Shown one piece after another: positions 21,844-34,960 of a stretch of DNA of 64,000 bases. The stretch is from the NCBI GenBank assembly GCA_963693365.1, contig CAVNZM010000002.1:7316001-7380000 (forward strand), given 5' to 3'. The DNA comes from Amoebidium appalachense. Lineage: Eukaryota > Ichthyosporea. The notes under the pieces are model-generated. The model was not told where the DNA came from. It did no database searches and saw nothing but the letters and a program-made list of their open reading frames with translations. Position 1 is the first letter of the stretch; every line of letters begins with the position of its first letter. A program made the position numbers and the translations under genes.

Positions 21844-22989
21844 TGATTTGATTGGCCAGATCCTGGATCAATAAGTTGAAATAAACACGGCCGTATGTCC
21901 GTGCAATGTACTCTGATCATGTCTTATAACCACGTGTCTGGAGACCATGGGAAGCTCCCATGAACCATCTATCTTACCAGAGGCATGTAAAAGATTACGA
22001 AGGTTTATTCCCGTTATTAGTGTAACACATATTTGCTAACATATTACGTCTTAAACAATGAACATAATACGCGTGCACCTGTACGCGAAAGGCAATCTAA
22101 TTATGGAATGTTGTGAATGAGTGTGAGCGAATGAACAATCAATAGACTTAGCTATATATGGCGAAAAGCCATGAGCCAAGAGCCACGAGCCGCCGGCGAA
22201 AGATTGCCATGAGGCTTGTACTTATATTCTTACAGAGAGATGAAATCAATTAACAGAAGTGTGTAAATAATTAACAATGATATAAGGCTGATATATATCT
22301 GTCATTCTAGAGAAATATGTAGTAACTTGTAATGTAAATATGCCCTGTACGTACTGTCTCTATATGATAAGTAGCTGTGAGCCGGATCCACTCATAAGGT
22401 CTTATAGGATGACATCATAGTGAGCAAAGAATAGATCGAATAGATTGATTGGTTAGATCTGTAGCCGCGCACTTTGTACATAGATGTCGGAACTCTTTTA
22501 ACATGATATTTAGTGTAGCCAAGAGCGCTAGAAAGTATAAAAGGTAGTTAGAATTCGTTAGTTAGAAAGGGTTTTTCCCCTTCTTAGTACATGGTCACAA
22601 CTAAGGGAAATAACACGCATAGAATTAGGCATTGCTTGTCTATGGTCATCACTATTGCCTGTAGGCCATCGTATTGATACAGTCACGTACAGTTCCCTCG
22701 TCACATCTACATTACGGCCAGGTTGCCACAGCTTATGAGCATCAATAAACGTCCAAGTATTCATAAATTGCCATACTTAGTGTGTAACAGACCGCCGTCC
22801 TCAACGAGTGGCTCGTACCGGCCACCACCACTGCAGCTTAGTGGTCGAGCCTTCGCGCGCGCTTTCTTGGTATGCCCAGTTAGCTACTGAAGTTTCCTGC
22901 CTTTTTTGTCTTTGGACCAAGATGATTGGCGTAATAAAAGAAAAGAGGGTGCCAGATGCCAACCAACAAGGGGTATCGTGCTTTTTTCG
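21844..22989. other. AT-richer unique DNA, nothing recognised
   Basis: Unique sequence free of simple repeats, unlike most of the window. A 94-codon plus-strand frame at 22808-23092 is unsupported. Confidence 0.4.
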
Positions 22990-23019
22990 CATTCCTCGGC
23001 AGTCGACAGATCGATTTCA

Positions 23020-23230
23020 GCCCAGATTTCCGCCGGAAGCTGGTGACCCCTTGAGAACGGTACATCGTGAAGTCGATGAAAAGACAACCTAAAGCCTTCA
23101 AATTTTGCCACTAGCATGCTAGTACATTATTATTTGCTTTCTGCTACTTTTTGAAAGGTCCCGCGCACGTTGAAGCACCTATATTGTGACCACGGCCATC
23201 TAGACTCGGAGACTCAGGCCGTCCGTCGCC
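23020..23230. repeat. left member of a diverged repeat pair
   Basis: Positions 23020-23120 (around ATTTCCGCCGGAAG, TGAAAAGACAACCTAAAGCC and TAGCATGC) match 25693-25790 in the same direction. The adjacent block 23192-23228 (ACGGCCATCTAGAC...CTCAGGCCGTCC) matches 25583-25622 in the opposite direction. The arrangement suggests nested or rearranged mobile-element remnants. Confidence 0.55.
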
Positions 23231-24057
23231 ATCAAGATTCCCGGGATAATGACGACTGAACCAAAAAAGGCTATCCTGCATTCCACAGGGGGGTACGGTC
23301 TACTTTTCCTACCTGCGACGATTATGTAATCGCGATGTGGTTCCGATGCTAACGATTCGGGTCAACTTCTGGTTCATCTAGACTGATAACTAATATGTAG
23401 TAGAAGATCCACATATGGGTCAGATCCGGGTCTGTTGATGACCCGACGGGCTATTCGCAGACACATATGTAACACGGAACGTCACTGAACTACCACGTGT
23501 TTTTTGTGTTGGCACACTAAGAAAGGCATAACTTGATCGAAGAGCTGTAGAACGACGCGTTCAAGGCACGCGGGGATAACAACCGAGCCCAGGCTGCGCA
23601 GTCTCAGGCTGCAACCTTCATCGCTACTGAATGCTAGCAGCTATCGGTGGTGAGTGCTTTCTGTGAGTGCTTCCGTTGTTTCTTTCTGCCTCTTACTGAC
23701 AGCTTGACACAGAGCAACACGTTTTAGTTGCAAGTAGAATCTTAGGCACTCTTTTTTCTTTTATCCGTTGTAAACAGAAGTCTCTTTGGTTACAAACGTA
23801 TCGGTGTTCATCGTATACCATTCTTCCCAAAGCTACGATCAACCCGTGTTCAACCCGTTGTTTACTGTTGTTAACGTTTGAGTTGTCAAGCACCCACCTA
23901 AAGGTACAACTTCTGCTGCTAAACCCACCTACTCTACTTGTTTTGCTCTGCTTTTCTCTCAACCCAAAATTGAAGAAGCAAAGAAAATGTAGCCCGAATC
24001 TATGCAAATGGTATGTAATATTACCTACGTGTACATTGTGCCCTAATAACAACATGC

Positions 24058-24058
24058 T

Positions 24059-24146
<88 letters not shown>

Positions 24147-25078
24147 TGTGCACACGTGTGTGTGTCTGTGTGTGTGTCTGTGTCTGTGTGTGTGCGGGTA
24201 GCATGGCGAAAGATATGTAGTGGCCGTCTGGGGTAATGTTGACGTCGCCTGCTTGAAGCGCGATCGGTAGCTGCCCTCCCCCCTCGATAGTCACGTGGGT
24301 GTGTGTTGAACAAGACAAAACAAGGCCGGCAGGGGTCCTGTGGGCCGACCAGCCCGGGTGGTACTGGACGATTTGGCAAACACGATCAATAAAAACAGGG
24401 TCCGGTATCTTAATGTGGTCCGCAAGCTCGCGTGCTCTTTCCTGCTCAAGTGCAGCTTGCTTGGTGCGCTCTGCTGCTTCCCGCTCCTTTAACTCGCGCA
24501 AGCGCTTTTGTTGTGCAGCCAACTTGCGCTCTTCATTCTCCGCCCGAACCCGTTGCTTCTCCTCTTCCTCCGCTTTCTTGCGCTCTGCCGTTTCCTCCTC
24601 TTCCCTCCGCGCTTCTCTTTTGGATGCTGCAGTACGAATCACCAATTTTGTTGCCGGGAGAACAATGGTTTTTGCGGGGTCATGTGGGTCACAAAAGATG
24701 CGGGGGGGATGGCAGGGTAGGACTTGGGTCCCTTGCGAATGTAACTTGCTTAACGGGCTGCGGGTGTCTGTCATTTGTAGCACCTATTGGGAGGTAGTCT
24801 TCATGAAGGAAATGCTTAACGCAAACGTAAGGCCTACCGTCTTTGTAAATTTGTTTGAAGTGTTCAACACCATCCCAGGTGGTCCCTGCTTTGCTGAAGT
24901 TGTTATACCACAGCTCCCATAACTCAGGCTCCTTATCGGGATTTGGAAACCTAAAGGTAGAAACAGTTCCCTTAGACTTTATCTTTCCCTGTGGGTCTAT
25001 GTTCTCCTTGCCCCTATTCTTGCGGACTTCGCTAGCATAGTTACTCTTGCAGTTGTACACAAAACATGGGTTGCCCAT
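24058..25078 (-). CDS. THAP-domain protein with coiled coil (frame broken once)
   Basis: The N-terminus fits a THAP zinc finger, the C2CH DNA-binding domain of animal regulators and P-element-type transposases: MGNPC, Cys-x4-Cys (residues 5 and 10), FRFP, conserved Trp, then CVKHF as C-x2-H. ATG 25078 gives the usual spacing to the first Cys. Reading continues to a G7 run (24702-24708 on the plus strand). There the frame must shift by one base to enter a long Glu/Lys/Arg coiled coil (about 24420-24640) and a C-terminal region (PDPVFIDRVCQIVQYHPGW). The shift may be a real mutation or a homopolymer error. The frame then runs into (CA)n, which would add a Thr-His tail before the stop at 24058; the tail may not be translated. 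A 5' exon upstream is possible. Transposase origin and host regulator are both open. Confidence 0.65.
24061..24196. repeat. (TG)n microsatellite at the THAP gene 3' end
   Basis: About 130 bp of TG (CA on the coding strand), in frame with the THAP open frame as a Thr-His repeat. Confidence 0.9.
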
Positions 25079-25582
25079 ATTTGGGTTGGTAAGGAAGAAA
25101 ATGAAAAGCCGAAAGAAGTATTGCAAAGAGCGGGCGAGGTGGGCCTTAAGCCCACCCCGTGTGATATGTAAATCTGGGCTGTATTCAATGATACTGTGCC
25201 GTCAACACGCCGCCCTCACCTGCTCCCCGTTGCCGTGAACTGCAACGGCGCAGGCCACACAGACCGGCGATTGACCGCCCCTGTGTAATCGGCTGTTTCG
25301 TTTATAGATCCAATCAGAGGCTGTGCTGGAAAACGCACTAGGCCGTCAAATGTGGCTGGGCCTCCGGCAGTGTCCACGCAATAAAAAGTGTGTAAACCCC
25401 TCAGATGCTTGGAATCGTCTATTTGAGAATTTAAATAATTTTCCTCCCTTCCGTAATCACGTTGCTGCCATAGCCGGATAAATCTAAGGGGATAGTTTTT
25501 CCCGCCAAAAAACTTTACCGTACCTTCCGCTAGACTCAAATCTTGCACAAGCTAATGCATGAGAAAATTCCGATTACGTCAC

Positions 25583-25800
25583 TGACGGACGGCCTGAGTC
25601 TCTAGATGGCCGTGATTGTGACATAACCAAAAACTTGTCCAGAGAACCCAGCTGGTTTGACTCGATTATGCCCGACTGCCGACCTCCATTTCCGGTGGAA
25701 GAAGGCTATCCCCTAGAGAACGCTACTAAGTGATCTCGGTGAAAAGACGACGTAAAACCTTCATATATTTTGCAGGTAGCATGCCAACGCCATTCTCTTT
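25583..25800. repeat. right member of a diverged repeat pair
   Basis: This partner of 23020-23230 carries both blocks, one in the same and one in the opposite direction. The THAP gene lies between the two members, so the pair could mark the remains of an element that once carried it. That idea is speculative. Confidence 0.5.
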
Positions 25801-26467
25801 GTTTTCTACTAATTATTTTGGGGCGTAGCACACCGTGGGGAGACAATATTTCGAACGTAACTAAAAATTCGTCCAGAAAATCAAATTCTTCGCTTGCTAC
25901 CCCAAGTTCGCAGCGCAGTATGAAGCAGACATTAGAGACAAAACTTCGTGTTCTTGGTGTCTGCGCATGCGTGACCATTAAATTGTCAACAAAGTCGTTG
26001 TGTAGTTTGTTTTCTGAGTTTTGTATATTTACTACCACTTATAGTGATCGCGCGCAACTAGGTCATTCGAGCCACAAAAGTGACACAGATCGCCGGTCGG
26101 CTTATCAAGATACTATCTCGACCTCGGACATGCATTATAGTATAGCTAATATTAGGCTACATAGATTTTTCAGTTATTTAGCTGTGCATGTAGTTACTAT
26201 AAGAGCAGCTTTGTGCAACGTAGCTACAGGTTTAAAGTTTTTGAACTTTTAAATAGCCGATTGATTATAAATAGCCGATTGATTATCATATTTCTTACAG
26301 TACTTTAAGAGTGTGCACGTGGAATATAGACCCGTGCGAGTCATGATATGCCGGAGGCCATGCACATGAGTGATGGATCGTCACTGGCATGAGGCACTTG
26401 CACTGCATGGGACGGGATGGAGTCTCGAGTCGTGAGTCATCGTTGACTGCACAGTCTGACGGCCCAT
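25801..26467. other. unique DNA, nothing recognised
   Basis: A 160-codon plus-strand frame (25770-26252) starts inside the repeat block and has no recognisable domain. I see no other feature. Confidence 0.35.
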
Positions 26468-26469
26468 TA

Positions 26470-27025
26470 GTGGTTCGATTCGTGTGAAAAGCCAGATTGC
26501 CAGATTGCCAGAATGCCAGAATTTTGATGGCATTCCAGAAAGGCTAGATTTCGGTCCGGTTCTTGTAGAGCTAAAATCTAGCTTTTGGGGTCAAGAAGGC
26601 ACTTGCCATTTTGCGCGGTAATAGAATATCTTGGCTTATCTTAATGAACAATAATAGTTTTGAAATATTATTTAAATAGTTTTTATTTTGTTAAATGGGC
26701 ATTTATTACCAAGTTTTATGCATTTTTGAAAAGCTATACTAATAAGGCAAAACGCCTAGGATTGGATACGAACTTTATATGGTGCTGGCGTGGCCAATCG
26801 TAAGGCGCAGGGTCAATCTGGCAATCTGGAAAGGGGGGGGGGGGGGGGGGGGGGGGGGGGGTCGCCAGATTCTGGAATCTTGAAGAGGGGTCAAATTGAA
26901 TCTGGCCTTATTATTTGGTTTAAATTTTATGTGCCGATTTGATTGATCGACGAATAACCATTTTTGGCGAGGCGGTTTTTAATCTGGCAATCTGGCAATC
27001 TGGCTTTTGACACGAATCGAACCAG
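26470..27025. mobile_element. MITE with 40-bp terminal inverted repeats and TA duplication
   Basis: The ends are inverted copies, TGGTTCGATTCGTGT...AAAGCCAGATTGCCAGATTG, that differ at only a few positions over about 43 bp (26471-26513 and 26982-27024). TA dinucleotides flank both ends (26468-26469 and 27026-27027). The 556-bp interior has no coding frame and holds a poly-G run of about 34 nt (26837-26870). TA duplication plus terminal repeats fits a non-autonomous Tc1/mariner-type element. The transposase source is not in the window. Confidence 0.85.
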
Positions 27026-27027
27026 TA

Positions 27028-27690
27028 CTCTGATGTAGTAAAATAGACTCGCAGCTCCTGGGAGGGCGGCGGGAAAAAGGGGAGAAAAAGCGAGACCACG
27101 GAAATGAGACTGTTAAAATTAGCTGTTATTTATATATAGCATCTGGTACGCACATAGTGTAGTGAAATTCAAGGCACATGTACATGCACGCTGTATTTGT
27201 AGCATTAAAACCCTTGCTACACCCGTACAAATCATTCGTGATGAAGCCTTTCCGTATGCGCACAACGGCAATGCACATTTGCAGCTGGAACCAAATACGC
27301 CATATATGCATGGAGGCTCGCACAGAGTGGAGGGGCGTTTGCTGAACAATATTAATAAGCACAGAACGTGTGTAGTAAAAACATAAAAGGGCGTAAAGGG
27401 CGGAAAGAGAAAAAAAGAATACCACAACAAGCATATTGTGTATTTTCAACTGTCATAGGAGTCGGCTCGATCATTCCGGGGGTTTACACACGTTTAGAGC
27501 CGCGAGCGACAGGCTGTGAAATTAGGGGGTTTAGGGGCACAAAAATGCCCCTGAAAACCCGAAACGGTGTCCCTAACTTTTGGAGGTTAGGTCCACTGAT
27601 TTTTGAGCTTGTGGCCCTATTAGGGTCATAGGAAATTAATCACAATGTATATAAATCATAATAAAAGCTTGAATACTTGTCTAACCTATT
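27028..27690. other. unique DNA, nothing recognised
   Basis: No exon is visible. The phrase CAGGCTGTGAAATTAGG (about 27510) recurs near 29053, hinting at a further dispersed repeat. Confidence 0.35.
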
Positions 27691-27693
27691 AGT

Positions 27694-27775
27694 TATAGTC
27701 GTTTTAGAGGGGAGAAAAGGTGTTGGTTTAACACAATCTCTTAAAAGATTGTTGTTTCAAGCCCCGTGCCTGGAT
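27694..27775 (+). repeat. tRNA-like sequence, host of the SINE insertion
   Basis: TTGGTTTAACAC resembles a pol III A box and TTTCAAGCCCC a B box. The two surround a 7-bp stem (ACAATCT/AGATTGT). The end of this sequence was duplicated when the SINE inserted. It may be an older tRNA-derived SINE head; I do not call it a functional tRNA. Confidence 0.4.
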
Positions 27776-28353
27776 TTTTATTTTAATTTTTTTTATTTTA
27801 TCCCGTTTCACTCCCGGCGAGGCACTGCCTCAGGGGAGCTTACCGTCTTCCGCCTAGACACAGATCGTACTGTATAGCACACTCATAAGTCAGGATTCTA
27901 ATTGACCCCAACTGGCACTATTTTTAGTTAAGCCTTATCCCACGGTTCTAGCCGCAGCAACGCTAGTGGAGAAGTGAGCACAGCTCACTTTAACAACACC
28001 AGCCGGGAGCGACCCGGGACACATACACAAACATAAAGACTTGAAAGGGGAAGACCCCATGCCCAGGACGCTGACCCGAACCGTGGCCGGTGACTCGGAT
28101 TGGTCTCCCACTTGAACGTTGGGCTGGAATGCCCAAGCGGCGCGCCGTCGACGTCAGAGGGCCGGTGCTGTTCATGACGTCATGTCTTGCGGCCGGATGA
28201 TAACAAAGTGGTGGTGCTGCTTGACGTGGTCTGGGGTGATGGCTTCTAGGGGGCGGCCAGACCGGTGGACCGTCGAGGCAGAAAAATATCGGAAGTAACC
28301 TGCGACTTTGAGCTTGATACGCAGAGATCTTACCATTGCACCAACCCGCCCCC
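27776..28353 (-). mobile_element. full-length tRNA-derived SINE with 18-bp target-site duplication
   Basis: CAAGCCCCGTGCCTGGAT flanks the element exactly at 27758-27775 and 28354-28371. Read on the minus strand, it starts with a G-rich leader and GGGTTGGTGCAATGGTAAG (A-box-like). AGGTTACTTCC (weak B-box match) lies about 45 bp on. The body of several hundred bp ends in an A-rich tail next to the duplication. This is the structure of a SINE mobilised by target-primed reverse transcription. Its 3' part recurs at 20064-20246. The 578-bp length is large for a SINE, so a composite element is possible. Confidence 0.85.
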
Positions 28354-28371
28354 CAAGCCCCGTGCCTGGAT

Positions 28372-28862
28372 ATAAGCTAGAAAATTAGAAATTTTTGAGA
28401 AAAGCCCCAGCATCACGGCTCCTGAATGTTCACCTGCCAAGATAGCCCAAAGCACTAAATTTGTCAAGTTCCGTTTGAAGCCTTATTATATAACTATGAT
28501 GTTGTTATCATTGTTCAAAAAAAAAAAGGGAACATTAAATCCTTTTGCATAGTGATTTTATATTACCCAGAAACCGCTTTGGCGAACCTACGTTTACTAA
28601 GCATATCCATACTGTACCAACCTCACAACCTCTCACACACCGGTACCAACCCACACATCTGACGGTCTCACATGCACACACATTATACATACTCTTGGTA
28701 TATCCAAAGATATACTGAAGTTAAGATAAACGCCGGATATATTTGCTTAAAAAGCGATTTCTTGATATATATGCAGTATTTACATTAGGGTTCAAAAATA
28801 CCCCCTAATTTCGGCAGTGGCCAGTTTAGGGTCACCAGCGCATGGCAAAAAGTCGGAAAATG
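28372..28862. other. unique DNA, nothing recognised
   Basis: AT-rich sequence with no open frame or motif I would support. Confidence 0.4.
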
Positions 28863-29125
28863 CCCCGGGATGACTTTTAGATGACCAAGAACCTAGAAGG
28901 TCCTAGATTGGCCCGGGCGAATGAAAAGCGCTGCAGCAAGCCAATCAGATGATCGGAAAACATTATCAATATGTGACAACTTATTTTGAGCCAATGATTG
29001 TGAACTATCGCACCGGAAAAGAATTCCACTGGGTTTCTCAGGATCGCTCGCCAGGCTGTGAAATTAGGATTTTGGTTACATCTAGGACCTTCTAGGTTCT
29101 TGGTCATCTAAGAGTCATCCCGGGG
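28863..29125. mobile_element. foldback/MITE element with 46-bp inverted repeats
   Basis: CCCCGGGATGACTTTTAGAT and the following bases to GGTCCTAGAT (28863-28908) are repeated in inverse orientation at 29080-29125 with one mismatch. The 171-bp interior is non-coding. I see no clear target-site duplication, so the family is undetermined. Confidence 0.75.
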
Positions 29126-29859
29126 ATTCCCGGGCCCCTGGTTCATAAGTTTAACAAGAGAAAGCCAAAGACTCGTGAGATGAACGAGCCAAAAGATAGC
29201 AATATTTTTTTAAAAAAATAAATAAATAAATGCTCTCTAAAGCCGTATTTGTTTGGTGCTCGCTATGCCACAGTCTGACAGTGTCCGGGGGTTGGTGTAG
29301 AAGTCCTCAATGATTGGCGCAACCTGAACTCTATGGTTCGTCAAATATCATGCATGCACATTCCATTTTGATTCCTACACAAGGCTGGTGCTGTGCGGCT
29401 GTGCCTGCTGTTTTCAGAGCGCCGTGCTTGAGCCTCAGTGTACGCGTCGTTGGGAACCAGGGTTGGGCTGGGGTTGGCCAGCTTAACCGTATTGTCCTTT
29501 GGCCAATCGTAACGGACAGTTTCTTAATCGTAACGGGGGGGTTCTTAGGGATCTGCAAGCCCAGCTAAAAACGCCCCTCCAGTCACAAAACTCAAAATAC
29601 GCATTTTTACAAAAGATACTGGCAGGCGAATGCGGGGCTCCCGTACGCGTCTGCTAGATGGGGCCGGTGGCTCATGCCCCTCGCGCAGGTAATCCAAACC
29701 TGTTATGAGAAAACGAATGTTGAAGAGTGTGTGTGTTTGTGATCCACGTCCTGTGTGTGTGCATGTGCTCATGTGTGTACACGTGTGTGCGTGTGTGTGT
29801 TCCTATGTGTATCGATATCACAGTGTGCACATGTGTGTGTGTGTGTGTGTGTCTGTGTG

Positions 29860-29895
<36 letters not shown>

Positions 29896-29900
29896 CGTGT

Positions 29901-29932
<32 letters not shown>

Positions 29933-30035
29933 TTGTGTGTGTGTATGTGTCGTACGGTTCCTGTCGCGAGAAACTAGGAGGTACGTGTGCGGGGAAAGTC
30001 TTTGGGCGTTTGGGACAGGAAGAGAGGGGTGGGGT

Positions 30036-30085
<50 letters not shown>

Positions 30086-30120
30086 GGGGGGGGAGGGGGG
30101 GGGGGGGGGGGGGGGGGGGC
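29126..30120. repeat. unique DNA, then (TG)n and long poly-G
   Basis: Positions 29126-29725 hold nothing I recognise. 29727-29950 is interrupted TG, and 30028-30119 is almost pure G (longest run about 50 nt). Confidence 0.7.
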
Positions 30121-30132
30121 ATTAGTACACAC

Positions 30133-30219
30133 CTGTGCACCCAGGGCGACAGTAAACAGGAGCAGAACGACCTGCCAGGTCCTCATTCCACCACCAGAAC
30201 CAACCTTGCGGGAACCCAT
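30133..30219 (-). CDS. candidate first exon encoding a signal peptide
   Basis: ATG at 30219 opens 29 codons (MGSRKVGSGGG, then MRTWQVVLLLFTVALGAQ) with a typical secretory signal core. It ends at a good donor, CACAG|GTGTGT, in phase 0, after which the minus strand enters poly-C as in the other introns here. I could not find a matching second exon. It could be the start of an unrecognised secreted protein or a chance match. Confidence 0.3.
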
Positions 30220-32600
<2,381 letters not shown>

Positions 32601-33178
32601 TTCTGGGGTCATACATGTATCTCTTGATAGACCACAATACGGAAGTTTAAAAACTACGGCAGGGTATACGTAAACAACAACATACAAAGCTCGTTGGTAA
32701 TCTGAAAGCCCCCCACCTGCGAGGCTGTGATGTAAAATTCTAGGCTGTGTGTACTAGCAGTTAATATAGATTAGGTGACGGGGTGGTAGCTTACATAGCT
32801 GATTGCACCTTTTTTTCACCCTAATTAGGGCACAGTCGGTGCTTTTGGAGAACGGCAATTCCTATGAGGGCCCCCCGGGAGTCCTCCGGAAATAAACGTG
32901 ATATAAACAAAAAAAACCGTGGTCATCTGAAAGGACTGATAACTTGTATAGCACGGACACGAGGCCCTTTTCCTTACAACGCCACTGCACACCGCTGGCA
33001 TCTTGAGGTGTTGTTCACAATATGTAGGTTAGTATAATGCTAAATGTTGAATTAAATTTGTAAAACATGGATGCTCAAAATAAAACAAACCAAAAAGCAG
33101 AAATATAGCCTAGTGGCAATGCTTAATGATTACACAAAGAGCCAAAAAAATGGAAGTCCGGGCGCGGTTTAGCAATAA

Positions 33179-33182
<4 letters not shown>
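32601..33182. other. unique DNA, nothing recognised
   Basis: AT-rich, no supported open frame. Confidence 0.4.
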
Positions 33183-33238
<56 letters not shown>

Positions 33239-33340
33239 GTACATCATGTATATTATTATATATAATATAATATATATATATACTATATCATGATATACTA
33301 TTATATGGTATCATCATATAAATATATATATATACACACA
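33183..33340. repeat. (TA)n and AT-palindrome tract
   Basis: A pure (TA)n run of about 53 bp is followed by imperfect AT palindromes (TATATAATATAATATATA and ATCATGATAT). It could form cruciforms. Confidence 0.85.
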
Positions 33341-33544
33341 TATGCCGCTGATATAATACGTGTAGGTGGAGGTGCAATGCATGAACCGCTCCCGTGCTCT
33401 CAGCATGATGTCGTGTATACACTGGCCTGACCGCCATCAGGCTGGCCGAATTCATGCAACGTGTGGATTATATCGAAAATCGGTACAGATAGCTCCTACC
33501 TGTGCAGGTAGCGCCCACCTGAAGTCACACACAGTGAATGTGCG

Positions 33545-34110
33545 TTTGCTTTTTTTGTGTGTGTGTTTGTGTGTGTCACAGTGTGTGTGTTGAGACAGGC
33601 CAGGGGGGCCGGGGGTGAGGGGGGTTTGGGGGGGGGGGGGGGGGGGGGGGGGGGAAGGTGGGGGTTAGGGGGGGAAGGGAAATTAGTACTAGGGGGGGAG
33701 CAGGGCGGGGGGGGAGGGGGGGGGGGGGGGGGAGGGGGTGGATTATAATATCGGCTTAGTAGGCACATCAACCTAGCTGCTGCAGTGACTGACTCAACTT
33801 GAAGTATGACTGTGATAACTCAGAACCGTTACCTATATGTCACGAGGAGCCAGATAAGGTTAAAATGGAGCGAGGCGGATTCTGATCATGATGTCGATAC
33901 CGGTGCTCGCGGCACAGATGAAAGTCACTGTGGTGCTGTGAAGACAAGAAAGACTTTCATGATTTCTACCTGGTCCAAAGGCCTAGCTAGGGGCCTTCGT
34001 CCGGAGGCAATGGCGTGCGACTTGGGAAAAACCCAAGGGGGTGTGTGGGGGGGGGGGGGGGGGGGGGGGGAGGGGGGGGGAGATGGGGGAGGGGGCGGGG
34101 GAGCCTACGG
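33545..34110. repeat. (TG)n and poly-G tracts around unique DNA
   Basis: TG at 33556-33590, G-rich at 33602-33735 and again at 34040-34100. The intervening 33745-34030 contains an unsupported open frame. Confidence 0.7.
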
Positions 34111-34260
34111 CCTTTGCTCAGATAGATGATCACGAGGAAGGGCCCACGGGGAAGGCCCTTCTGGGACTGAATCTACGAGTTCAGCTGACTCAGAGCTAAA
34201 CCATCCTTCACAACCTAACTACAAGTACACACTTTGCCCAGGGTTGCTACCCCAGCCACG

Positions 34261-34960
<700 letters not shown>

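Noticed and set aside
23693-24060. C-terminal extension of the THAP gene beyond the CA repeat in another frame
   Set aside because: It would need a second frame change across the microsatellite, and the sequence shows no domain; more likely 3' UTR.
25216-25548. 110-codon minus-strand frame just upstream of the THAP gene
   Set aside because: It ends at a plausible donor (GCAG|GTGAGG), but no acceptor leads into the THAP frame and no domain is recognisable; promoter DNA is as likely.
25770-26252. 160-codon plus-strand frame
   Set aside because: It starts inside a repeat block, has no recognised domain and no splice context.
27694-27775. Functional tRNA gene
   Set aside because: A-box- and B-box-like motifs are present, but no acceptor stem or full cloverleaf can be drawn; treated as a SINE-like relic.
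33806-34129. 107-codon frame with protein-like composition
   Set aside because: It runs into poly-G, lacks splice signals and matches no family I know.
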